Positions 38,491 to 46,650 of a stretch of DNA of 64,000 bases are shown piece by piece. Under the pieces are notes generated by a model. It made no database searches and had not been told where the DNA came from. It saw only the letters and a program-made list of their open reading frames with translations. This DNA comes from DATARR01 sp034666985 (lineage in GTDB: Bacteria > Acidobacteriota > Thermoanaerobaculia > Multivoradales > UBA5704), in assembly GCA_034666985.1 (NCBI GenBank), contig JAXDKS010000015.1, positions 62,001 to 126,000 on the forward strand, in the 5' to 3' direction. Position 1 is the first letter of the stretch. Each line of letters opens with the position of its first letter. Position numbers and translations under genes: made by a program.

Positions 38491-40602
38491 TCACCAGCTC
38501 GCGCCGTCGCGGATCAGGCCGCCCGCGGCGAGCTGGCCCAGGGGTCGGGAGAAGTAGTATCCCTGGCCGAACTGGCAGTCGAGGGCCCGCAGGCGGGAGA
38601 CCTGCTCGGCGGTCTCGATCCCCTCGGCGGCGACGTCCATGCGCAGGGTGCGGGCGAGGGTGAGGATCGTGCCCACGATCTCCGAGTGCTCGTCGCGCTG
38701 GCCCATGGCGCTGATGAAGGAGCGGTCGATCTTCAGGGCGTCCACCGGCAGGCGGTGCAGATAGCTGAGCGAGGAGTAGCCGGTGCCGAAGTCGTCGACG
38801 TAGAGCTTGACCCCGAGCCGGCGCAGGTCGAGCAGCGTCGCCACCGCCCCCTCGGCCTGCTCCATGATGGTGCTCTCGGTGATCTCCAGCCGCAGGCTCC
38901 CGGGCCGGAGCCCCGTCTGACACAGGATGTCCTCGATCCGCTCCACCAGGTCCGCCTGCCGGAACTGCTTGCCCGAGAGGTTGACCGTCACGGCGAGATC
39001 CTTCCCGGCCCAGGGGGGCGACTGCCAGTCCGCGAGCTGCCGGCAGGCCTCGTGCAGCACCCACCAGCCGATGGGGACGATCAGCCCGGTGTCCTCGGCG
39101 ACCGGCACGAAGCTGTTGGGGAAGAGGAGCCCGCGGCGGGGGTGCCGCCACCGCAGCAGCGCCTCGAAGGCGTCGATCCGGCCGGTGGCCAGCGAGATGA
39201 TCGGCTGGTAGTGGATCTCGAACTCGCTCCGTTCGATGGCCCGCCGCAGATCGGTCTCCAGCTCCAGCAGGGCCACCGCCCGGTCATGCATGTTGCGGTC
39301 GAAGACGGCGTCCCGCGCCTTGCCGGAGGTCTTCGCGTCATACATGGCCGTGTCCGCGTCGCGCAGCACGTCCTCCGGACGATCGTAGTCCCCGCCCGCC
39401 CCCACCGTGATGCCGAGGCTGATGGTGACGAACACCTCGTGGCCCTGGGTCTTGAACGGCTGTGCCATCACCTGGTGCAGCCGCCGGGCGACCTGGACGG
39501 CGTGATCGACGTCGGCGACCTCGTCGAGCAGGATGGTGAACTCGTCGCCGCCCAGCCGCGCCACGGTATCGCCGGGGCGCAGGCAGGATTCGAGGCGCCG
39601 GGCGACGGCGATCAGCAGCTCGTCGCCCGCGACGTGGCCCAGGCTGTCGTTGACGTTCTTGAACCGGTCGAGGTCGATGAACAGGACGGCGAAGGTGTAG
39701 CTCAGCCGGCGCTTGGAGTGGGCGATCGCCATCCCCAGGCGGTCCATGAACAGGGCGCGGTTCGGCAGCCCGGTGAGCGGATCGTGGAAGGCGTCGTGCT
39801 GGAGGCGCTCCTCGGCCTGCTTGCGGGCGGTGACGTCCGACTGCGAGCCCGCCATCCGGTAGACCTCCCCGGCCTCCGTCCGCACGGCGAGGCCCCGGCT
39901 GAGGACCCAGCGGTAGGTGCCGTCGCGATGCAGGATGCGATGCTCGCTCTCGAAGTCCGCGGCGTCGCCGGAGAGGTGCGCCGAGAGCGCCACGTGGACC
40001 GCGGGGAGGTCGTCGGGGTGCACCCGGTCGAACCACGCCGCCGGATCGCCGTCGATCTGCCCCTCCTCGTAGCCGAGCATGGACTTCCACCGGCAGGAGA
40101 AATAGATCCGGCCGCTCTTGAAGTCCCAATCCCAGAGGCCGTCCTTGGCCCCGTTCACCGCCAGCGCATAGCGCTCCTGGCTCTCCCGCAGCGCCACCTC
40201 GGCCCGCTTGCGCTCCAGGGCGTAGCGGATCGCACGGCCCAGCAGGCCGCTGTCGATCCCCTTCTTGACGAGGTAGTCCTGGGCCCCCTCCCGCACGGCC
40301 CGCACCGCCAGGTCCTCGTCGTCGCAGCCGGTCAGCAGGATGATGGGGGTATCCGGGGCCTCGCGGTGGACCCGCGACAGCGAATCGAGCGAGCCCGGAC
40401 GGGTGTCGGGCAGCGAGACGTCCAGCAGGACGACGTCCACCCTGCCGTTGCGGCGCAGGTGTTCGATCGCGTGCGAGACCCGATCGACCGCCGTGAGCTG
40501 GAAAGGACGTAGCGCGGTCCCCTCCAGCAGCCTGCGGATCAGGCGGGCATCGCCCGGGTTGTCCTCCACAAGGAGGATTACACTCGGTTCGCCGACATGC
40601 AT
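38491..40602 (-). CDS. Response regulator with PAS, GGDEF and EAL domains
   Basis: 703 residues from the second Met, at 40602. An N-terminal receiver (Asp61 in DVVLLDVSLPD) is followed by a PAS domain (YALAVNGAKDGLWDWDFKSG), a GGDEF domain with intact ARLGGDEF and an RPGD inhibitory site five residues before it, and an EAL domain with FEALLRWRHP, LEITES and DDFGTGYSS. All catalytic motifs look intact, so it could both make and degrade cyclic di-GMP, with one activity probably dominant. It is the first gene outside the island and adjoins a sensor kinase on the same strand. Confidence 0.95.
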   Translation of the reverse strand: MHVGEPSVILLVEDNPGDARLIRRLLEGTALRPFQLTAVDRVSHAIEHLRRNGRVDVVLLDVSLPDTRPGSLDSLSRVHREAPDTPIILLTGCDDEDLAVRAVREGAQDYLVKKGIDSGLLGRAIRYALERKRAEVALRESQERYALAVNGAKDGLWDWDFKSGRIYFSCRWKSMLGYEEGQIDGDPAAWFDRVHPDDLPAVHVALSAHLSGDAADFESEHRILHRDGTYRWVLSRGLAVRTEAGEVYRMAGSQSDVTARKQAEERLQHDAFHDPLTGLPNRALFMDRLGMAIAHSKRRLSYTFAVLFIDLDRFKNVNDSLGHVAGDELLIAVARRLESCLRPGDTVARLGGDEFTILLDEVADVDHAVQVARRLHQVMAQPFKTQGHEVFVTISLGITVGAGGDYDRPEDVLRDADTAMYDAKTSGKARDAVFDRNMHDRAVALLELETDLRRAIERSEFEIHYQPIISLATGRIDAFEALLRWRHPRRGLLFPNSFVPVAEDTGLIVPIGWWVLHEACRQLADWQSPPWAGKDLAVTVNLSGKQFRQADLVERIEDILCQTGLRPGSLRLEITESTIMEQAEGAVATLLDLRRLGVKLYVDDFGTGYSSLSYLHRLPVDALKIDRSFISAMGQRDEHSEIVGTILTLARTLRMDVAAEGIETAEQVSRLRALDCQFGQGYYFSRPLGQLAAGGLIRDGASW

Positions 40603-40720
40603 CACGGCGGCTCCGCGCACATCACCACCGATGACTCCCCCCCGGCGGCGTGCAGAAAAACAAGTTAGTAGAATCCCGTGCTACTGAGCAAAGGAATCCT
40701 AACACAGAAGCGCATGTTTT

Positions 40721-42226
40721 TTATTGGGGTTTTGTGATCCCTGCGTGGAACTGCGAGGACTGCGAGGTCCTGGGCGCCGGCAGGCTGAAGGAGAACGTCG
40801 AGCCGCCGCCGGGCGCGGAGTCTACCCAGATACGCCCGCCATGGCGCTCGACGATCTTCCTGCAGAGGGCGAGGCCGATCCCGCTGCCGGGGATCTCCGG
40901 GTGGAGACGCCTGAACATGGTGAAGATGGCCTCCCCTTCCGCGGGATCGACGCCGATGCCATTGTCGCGCACGGAGAAGACCCACTCGCGGCCCTCCCCA
41001 CGGGCGGAGACGTGAATCCGGGGGGGCTCCGCGCCATGAAACTTGATTCCATTTACTATCAAATTCTGAAATAGCTGAGTGATCAGTGCGGGATCGCCCT
41101 CGATCTCCGGCAGCGAGGAGTGCGTCACCACGGCGCCGCTCTCCTCGATCACGGCTTCGAGATGGGCCAGGGCCTCCGCCAGCAGCGACTCCGCACTGGC
41201 CTTCTCCGCCCGTGGCTCCCGGCCTTCGAAGCGCGAGAACGACAGCAGGTCGTCGATCAGCGTTCGCAGCCGGCGGGCGGCACCGGCCACGACCGCGACC
41301 AGCTCGTCGCCGCTGGGACCGAGCTTGCCCTCGAAGTCCTCGCGCAGGAGCTGGGTGTAGCGCTCCATCATCCGGACCGGCTCCTGGAGCTCGTGGGAGA
41401 TCATGGAGGAGAGCTGCTGGACGTCCTCGCGGTCCTGGTCGGGGCGCCGGAGCTGCGCCGACCGCCGGGCCAGCTCCCCCTCCGCCTCCTTGCGGGCGGT
41501 GACGTCCTCGACCAGCCCATCCACCCGCACTCCTTGAGCGCTCCGGACGAGCGTGCCGAGCACCTCGACCCAGAGGGCGCGCCCATCGGCCCGTTGCAGC
41601 CGGACCTCGGTCATGGCACCCGCCCCTGCGGCTCCGGTCCCTCGCGTCGCGGCGGCGATCAGCGGGATGAGATCGAGGCGGGCGGCATCCTCCAGGCTCC
41701 GAACCCCCAGGATCGCCAGGAACCCGGGGCTGGCATTCAACAGGCGCCCCTCGGGAGTGGCGCTGAAGACCGCCATCTCGGCCGGAGCGAGGAGCCCTTC
41801 CGGCCGCGTCGCGCCCGTGGCGGTCCGGAGCTGTCCCCGTTCGAGAGCCGCCCGCACCGTCAGCGGCAGCCGCAGGAAACCAGCGGGCGTCTTGCCGAGG
41901 ATCTCGTCCGCCCCCAGCCGCACCGCCCGCAGGGCGAAGTCCTCCTGGCCTCCCCCGCCGCTGAACCGCGTGAAGAGGATGACCGGCACCTCGGGCCAGT
42001 CCTCCTTCAGCATCGACAGGATCGCCAGACCGTCCGCCCACTGGAGCTTCTGCTCCAGGATCACGAGGTCGAAGCTCCTCCGGCCGCAGGCCTGGGCGAA
42101 AGCCGGCGCGTCCGCGATCTCCTCGATCACCAGTTGCGGCAGCTCGTGCGCAATGACCAGCCGGGCCAGCGCACGATCGTCGGCGGCGTCGTCGAGCAGC
42201 AGGATGTGGGGGTGGCTTTCGCGCAT
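40721..42226 (-). CDS. Histidine kinase with atypical N-terminal receiver and PAS
   Basis: 501 residues from ATG 42226. The order is receiver (1-130), PAS (about 145-245), HisKA with His278 in SMISHELQEP, and HATPase (NLIVNGIKFH, DNGIGVDPAEG, GSGIGLALCRK). In the receiver the usual phospho-acceptor Asp is Glu58 (FDLVILEQKLQW), while the acidic pair LDDAADD, the Thr in ILFTR and the Lys in ILGKT are kept. The domain may thus be locked in an active-like state or bind a partner without phosphorylation. It is the likely upstream partner of the GGDEF-EAL gene, 118 bp further on. Confidence 0.93.
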   Translation of the reverse strand: MRESHPHILLLDDAADDRALARLVIAHELPQLVIEEIADAPAFAQACGRRSFDLVILEQKLQWADGLAILSMLKEDWPEVPVILFTRFSGGGGQEDFALRAVRLGADEILGKTPAGFLRLPLTVRAALERGQLRTATGATRPEGLLAPAEMAVFSATPEGRLLNASPGFLAILGVRSLEDAARLDLIPLIAAATRGTGAAGAGAMTEVRLQRADGRALWVEVLGTLVRSAQGVRVDGLVEDVTARKEAEGELARRSAQLRRPDQDREDVQQLSSMISHELQEPVRMMERYTQLLREDFEGKLGPSGDELVAVVAGAARRLRTLIDDLLSFSRFEGREPRAEKASAESLLAEALAHLEAVIEESGAVVTHSSLPEIEGDPALITQLFQNLIVNGIKFHGAEPPRIHVSARGEGREWVFSVRDNGIGVDPAEGEAIFTMFRRLHPEIPGSGIGLALCRKIVERHGGRIWVDSAPGGGSTFSFSLPAPRTSQSSQFHAGITKPQ

Positions 42227-42351
42227 GGCAGGCGGGCAAGGGCCCAAACCTCCACACGCTATAGAAGCCCGGCGTTTAAATCTACTCCTCTCAGGCTATA
42301 ATCTTTTCTATACCTTTCGATATACGGCGTGGAGCCGGGGCACGGGGCGTC

Positions 42352-44043
42352 ATGGATTTCGAGTACTCCTTGCAAAGTCGCGGTGAACGCCTGATCGCCA
42401 GCCTCCGGCTGCTGATCGCCCTCGGCTTCCTCCTGGTCCTGGGGCTCGACCCGGCGTCTCCTCTCCGCTATCGGGAAGGCACTCTCGCGCTGCTGGGCGT
42501 CTATGCCCTCTATGCCCTCCTCCTCGCGGCGCTGTTCTGGGCCTACGACCGGATCGAGCTGCGCTCGCGGCTCGCCGTCCACCTCCTGGACCTCGCGATC
42601 TTCGCCCTCCTGGGATTCCTGACGCGCGGCTCGGCGCCCCCCGCGCTGGTCTTCTTCGCCTTCCTCCTGCTGGGCGGCGCCCTGCGCTGGCGGTGGCGCG
42701 GGGCCGTGGAGACCGGGATCGCGGGGAGCGCGCTCTACCTGGGCGCGGGGCTCCTCGCCAACCGCCCGGGGGAGAGCTCCGCGTCTTCCCTCGGCCCGGT
42801 GCTGGTGGGGGGCGCCTACCTGACCCTCCTCGCCGTGCTCCTCGCCTCCATGTCCGCCTACCAGCAGCGATCGGGCCGCGAGCTGTTGCGCATCGCCGCG
42901 GCGCCCCGGGGCTCGCTCCAGGATCCCGACGCCCTGCTCACCCGCCTCCTGGCCTACGTGGCCGGCATCCTGGAAGCGCCGCGCGTCCTGCTGGTCTGGG
43001 AAGAGGTCGACGAGCCCTGGCTGCACCTCGCCCACCTCGCCCACCGCTCGGGCGGCGGGGTCGAGCGATCGCGGGAGGCGCCCTCCACCGCTCCCCTGGT
43101 GCCTCCGGAATTGGCCGCGGCGAGCTTCCTCTCCAATGGCGCGGCGGAGACCTGGGTTGGCACCGAGCGGGGGATCGAGCGCTGGCACGGCCCGCCCGTG
43201 GGCGAGGATCTGCGACGCCGCTTCGCCATCGAGCGGGTGGCCTCCTGGCCCGTGCGCGGCGAGATCGTGCACGGGCGGCTCTTCGCCCTCGACCGCAAGC
43301 ACCTTGAACGGGACCATCTGATCCTGGGTGAGATCGCGGCCCAGCGCGTGGCCGCTGAGCTCGACCAGTTCTACCTGCTGCGGCAGCTCCGCAGCTCGGC
43401 GGTGACCGACGAACGGGTCCGGCTCGCCTGCGACCTCCACGACGGCATGCTCCAGTCCCTCACCGGTGCGGCCCTTCAGCTCCAGGCTCTGGCGCAGCTC
43501 CTGGAGACGGGAGCGCCGGGGGCGCGCGAGCAGCTCCAGGAGATCCAGCGGCTCATCGCCGCCGACCAGCGGGACCTGCGCTTCTTCATCGAAGAGCTGA
43601 AGCCGGCGCCGCGGACTCTCAGCGGGACCATCGACCTCCAGAACCGGCTGGCCGAGCTGTCGGACCGCATCCAGCGGCTGTGGGGCCTCGCGGTCGACGT
43701 CCACCTGGAGGGGCTGGATGGCCAGCTTTCCGAGGCCTTCACCCGCCAGCTCTATCGATTGCTGCGCGAGGCCCTGTTCAACGTCGCCCGGCACGCCGGG
43801 GCATCGAGCGCCCGGGTCGAAGTCTCACGCCGCGACCAGGGGCTGCACATCCTGGTGACCGACGACGGCCGCGGCTTTCCCTTCCGCGGCCACTACGAGC
43901 ACGAGGATCTCAATCGCCAGAAGCTGGGACCTGTGAGCCTCAAGGAGCGGATCGCCACCCTCGGCGGCTCGCTCGTGATCGATTCCTGCCCGGGGCTCAC
44001 CCGGCTGGAGATGCGTCTGCCCACTGGAGGAGGAGTGTCATGA
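42352..44043 (+). CDS. NarL-family membrane sensor histidine kinase
   Basis: 563 residues. Five or six N-terminal membrane helices (20-170) are followed by a GAF-like domain (about 190-345) and a HisKA_3 domain with His363 in RLACDLHDGMLQSL. The HATPase has LYRLLREALFNVARHAGASS and TDDGRGFPF. It should phosphorylate the LuxR-type regulator encoded next, whose ATG overlaps this stop codon (ATGA). The signal is unknown. It is divergent from the preceding kinase, with 125 bp between them. Confidence 0.93.
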   Translation: MDFEYSLQSRGERLIASLRLLIALGFLLVLGLDPASPLRYREGTLALLGVYALYALLLAALFWAYDRIELRSRLAVHLLDLAIFALLGFLTRGSAPPALVFFAFLLLGGALRWRWRGAVETGIAGSALYLGAGLLANRPGESSASSLGPVLVGGAYLTLLAVLLASMSAYQQRSGRELLRIAAAPRGSLQDPDALLTRLLAYVAGILEAPRVLLVWEEVDEPWLHLAHLAHRSGGGVERSREAPSTAPLVPPELAAASFLSNGAAETWVGTERGIERWHGPPVGEDLRRRFAIERVASWPVRGEIVHGRLFALDRKHLERDHLILGEIAAQRVAAELDQFYLLRQLRSSAVTDERVRLACDLHDGMLQSLTGAALQLQALAQLLETGAPGAREQLQEIQRLIAADQRDLRFFIEELKPAPRTLSGTIDLQNRLAELSDRIQRLWGLAVDVHLEGLDGQLSEAFTRQLYRLLREALFNVARHAGASSARVEVSRRDQGLHILVTDDGRGFPFRGHYEHEDLNRQKLGPVSLKERIATLGGSLVIDSCPGLTRLEMRLPTGGGVS

Positions 44044-44705
44044 CCAACACGATCCCCACGACCTCGACGCCGATCCGCCTCGTCGCAGTGGACGACCACC
44101 CCATCGTCCTCGAAGGGCTCGAACGTCTCTTCCGGCTGGCCGGCGACCTGGAGATCGTGGCCCGGTGCGTCAATGCCGGGGAGGCGATCGAAGCCGTGCG
44201 CCTCCACCGCCCGGACATCCTCCTCCTCGACCTGCGCCTGCCCGGGGGGAGCGGCCTCGACGTGCTCGACCGTCTCCGCCGCGAGGACCTCCCCACCCGC
44301 GCCGTGCTGCTCGCCGGCTCCATCAATCAGGACGAGCTCCTGGAAGCCCTGCAACTGGGGGCGCGCGGAGTGGTCCTCAAGGAGATGGCCCCGGAGCTCC
44401 TGGTGCGCTGCATCCGCACCGTCCATGCGGGAGGCCGCTGGTTGGAGAACGGCTTCCTCAGCAAGGCCCTCGAAAGCCTTCTCGACCGCGACGGTGTCGC
44501 CGGCCCGGGTCGGCAGGTGCTCTCCGCCCGCGAGCTCGAGATCGTCCGCCTGGCCGCCACCGGCCACCACAACAAGGAGATCGCTGAGACCCTGAACATC
44601 ACCGAAGGAACGGTGAAGGTCCACCTGCACAACGTCTACGAGAAGCTGGGGATCGAAGGGCGGGTGGAATTGACGATCTATGCTCGGGATCATGGGTGGG
44701 TGTGA
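44040..44705 (+). CDS. NarL/FixJ-family response regulator
   Basis: 221 residues. Receiver domain with Asp64 in ILLLDLRLPGGSGLDVL and acidic pocket AVDDHP, then a LuxR-type helix-turn-helix (LSARELEIVRLAATGHHNKE, NITEGTVKVHLHNVYEKLGI). Coupled to the histidine kinase by a four-base overlap, forming a complete two-component system. In the receiver the usual Thr/Ser after strand 4 is Ala (VLLAGS). Targets are not predictable from this window. Confidence 0.95.
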   Translation: MTNTIPTTSTPIRLVAVDDHPIVLEGLERLFRLAGDLEIVARCVNAGEAIEAVRLHRPDILLLDLRLPGGSGLDVLDRLRREDLPTRAVLLAGSINQDELLEALQLGARGVVLKEMAPELLVRCIRTVHAGGRWLENGFLSKALESLLDRDGVAGPGRQVLSARELEIVRLAATGHHNKEIAETLNITEGTVKVHLHNVYEKLGIEGRVELTIYARDHGWV

Positions 44706-44763
44706 GGGGGGCCTCATGGTTTTCGGGATGACATAGGTTGCGGGGCTAGGGCTACGCGGTCCC

Positions 44764-45264
44764 CTAGCTACCAGTTCCTCCATTCCGCCCTCCTGCCAAG
44801 CTCTGTAATAGACTTAGCATGGCGCTGCCCAAGGACTGCATTCGAACCTCAGAATTACTTGGATCAGCCTGAGCTGCCTCTATGTCTCTCTGAACAGTGT
44901 CGCGCGCAAGTTTAAACGTTTCTGGGTATAGATGCTGCCGCTTCTCCAAAAAAGCTAGAGCCGAAAGAGCAATTCCTCGCGATGCCCCTGGATCGAAAAG
45001 ATTGACATGATCTGGCAATCCTTGAAGCAACTCAGATGCTTCTTTCTGGGCAAGCTCCCGCTGGCTTGCCAAAGCACGCTCCGCACTCCTGGCTTGCTCA
45101 AGCCTAAAGTAGGAGTAAGAAGCAAAAACAGTGAGGCCGACAACCGTTAGTACATTCAGCAGTTGGTATATTTTCCTGTAGCGCCATAGACCTATTATAA
45201 GCGAGAGTATCGAGGCTACAGTACCAACGAAGACGAACACATTGAACGTTGTCGACTCAAACAT
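44764..45264 (-). CDS. Small membrane protein of unknown function
   Basis: 166 residues with two N-terminal membrane helices (FNVFVFVGTVASILSLIIGL and IYQLLNVLTVVGLTVFASYS). A helical cytoplasmic or periplasmic domain follows (RSAERALASQRELAQKEASE, GIALSALAFLEKRQHLYPET). It is lower in GC than its neighbours, suggesting transfer. No family was recognised; membrane-bound accessory proteins of defence islands look similar but that is not evidence. Confidence 0.65.
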   Translation of the reverse strand: MFESTTFNVFVFVGTVASILSLIIGLWRYRKIYQLLNVLTVVGLTVFASYSYFRLEQARSAERALASQRELAQKEASELLQGLPDHVNLFDPGASRGIALSALAFLEKRQHLYPETFKLARDTVQRDIEAAQADPSNSEVRMQSLGSAMLSLLQSLAGGRNGGTGS

Positions 45265-45591
45265 TGTCTAGCCTTGAGGCACCGTGCCCACAGTTCGCAA
45301 TGTCTTTCATAAGCGTGCTCCGGTCTCGCTCACCGCATAACACCGCAGGCTGCATATCATCCATTCCATAGAGGCAATTATTGTACGCTGGATCCTAACC
45401 CTCGTCAACGCAGCCGGCCGGGTCGGGTCACCAGCTCCACGGCAAGCCATCCGCTGACAACTAATTCTACTTTGTCAGATTCGCGATGGGCTGCCAGCCC
45501 CGCAGGGGCGTCAGGAATTAGCCGAGAGGCTGTGGCATATTCGGCGTATGCTGAAAGTCTCACGCAACCCTCCCGCCAGAAAGGGCAGACT
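45265..45591. other. Intergenic region, no gene seen
   Basis: No convincing frame is present. The sequence near 45360-45400 is AT-richer and could hold the promoter of the Cys-rich peptide gene, but no good box pair was identified. Confidence 0.4.
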
Positions 45592-45777
45592 ATGAAACGC
45601 CTTTGGACTCTGCTGGGCTTGTTCACCGTCCTGGTCGCCCTGGCTCAAAGCGCCTCTCCACGTCCGGCCGAGGCTTCCTTCGAAGGCTGCTCATCGACCT
45701 TCTGCCAGCGCTGCGCGGGCGAGTGTTGCCCACAGAGCAACGGCGGCTGCAAGTGCTTGGTGAGCTGCGATAGATAG
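45592..45777 (+). CDS. Small secreted Cys-rich peptide
   Basis: 61 residues from ATG 45592 with AAAGGG upstream. A signal peptide (MKRLWTLLGLFTVLVALAQS, cleavage near AEA) leaves a mature peptide of about 33 residues, FEGCSSTFCQRCAGECCPQS and then NGGCKCLVSCDR. It has eight cysteines, enough for four disulfides, in a defensin- or knottin-like density. I know no family for it. No modification or export gene adjoins it, so general secretion is implied. It could be an antimicrobial, a signalling peptide or a metal-binding peptide. Confidence 0.65.
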   Translation: MKRLWTLLGLFTVLVALAQSASPRPAEASFEGCSSTFCQRCAGECCPQSNGGCKCLVSCDR

Positions 45778-45863
45778 TCGATTGTCCAACCTCCACGGCG
45801 TGATGGAGGGCAGCTCCGTGGGAATGTGTGAGAGGGGGGCTCAGGCTCCCTCACACACCTTCC

Positions 45864-46100
45864 CTACAGCTTGTCGTAATCGTCAGGCTCAACGTCTGGC
45901 AGGCTGGCGAGGGCGGCCTCAAACTTCTCCCGGCTGCCGCGCTTCGCACGCTCCTCGAGATACTCGACCGTCATCAGAGCCGCCATCTTCTCTGCCGCGG
46001 CAGTGCTGAGAAACTGGTTGATGGAAATGCCTTCCTCGTGCGCCAGTTTACGGATTTGCTTGTGCAGAGACTCCGGAAGTCTCAGACTGATTGTGCTCAT
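45864..46100 (-). CDS. RHH antitoxin (HicB/CopG-like)
   Basis: 78 residues. STISLRLPESLHKQIRKLAH, then EEGISINQFLSTAAAEKMAA, is a ribbon-helix-helix fold, followed by an acidic C-terminal toxin-binding tail (LPDVEPDDYDKL). Its ATG overlaps the stop codon of the upstream PIN-domain remnant (ATGA), the usual order for this PIN/RHH class. Because the toxin is truncated by the MITE, the antitoxin is now an orphan. Confidence 0.82.
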   Translation of the reverse strand: MSTISLRLPESLHKQIRKLAHEEGISINQFLSTAAAEKMAALMTVEYLEERAKRGSREKFEAALASLPDVEPDDYDKL

Positions 46101-46268
46101 GACAACGCTCCAATGGCCTCAAGGAGCTCCTGAGGACTGCTGATGGTAATGTTGAACCGTTCGGCTCCTACGAAGTCTCTCTTGTTGTAGGAGATGATCG
46201 CGCTACACCCGCCTGCGACTGCCGTCTCCAGTACCATCTCATCTTTCGGGTCTCGCAGATAGGGCCTT
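46097..46268 (-). pseudogene. PIN-domain toxin, 5' end removed by repeat element
   Basis: The frame upstream of the antitoxin reads PYLRDPKDEMVLETAVAGGC, then SAIISYNKRDFVGAERFNIT and a helical end QELLEAIGALS. This is the C-terminal half of a COG1569-type PIN toxin. At 46269 it changes abruptly into the terminal repeat of the MITE-like element. The N-terminal half with the first catalytic Asp is missing, so toxin activity is lost. Confidence 0.75.
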
Positions 46269-46579
46269 CGAGCCGAGCGCCCCCACCCAAGACCCTCATC
46301 ACCCCGGCCCTCTTCTCCCGTCCCCCGACATCCCCCTCCCCGGGAGAAGAGGGAGAACAGCAGGACCGCTCCAACCGGGTTCTCCTCCCCGGGAGAGGGG
46401 AACGCCTACGGTCGGTCTTGCCGCAGGGTGCGCTGAGGCGCACCAGGACCGTTGAAGGTGCGCACAGCGCACCCTACGGGGATCTTGCTTTCTCCCTCTT
46501 CTCCCGGTGAGGGGGTTTGGGAGGGGGCGGGAGAAGAGGGCCGGGGTGATGAGGGTCTTGGGTGGGGGCGCTCGGCTCG
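46269..46579. mobile_element. 311-bp MITE-like element with perfect 52-bp terminal inverted repeats
   Basis: The segment 46269-46320 is the exact reverse complement of 46528-46579. The interior has a GTGCGCAC-type hairpin and CTCCCTCTTCTCCCGGTGAG sequence shared with 20086-20212 and 38377-38460, plus a fragment at 1516-1543. No transposase frame is present, so it must move in trans if at all. It truncates the PIN toxin gene at its left end. No target-site duplication was found. Confidence 0.72.
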
Positions 46580-46650
46580 GCAGACTGGGGCAGCCAGTCC
46601 GCCGATCTGTGGCACAATACCCCGTCGATCAAGCGAGAGTGAGTGAGAGA

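Noticed and set aside
46269..46579. Possible protein frames rich in Arg-Pro-His-Pro-Ser-Ser-Pro across the repeat element
   Set aside because: They are translations of the dispersed repeat; the same peptides appear at 38377 and 20086 in non-genic context.
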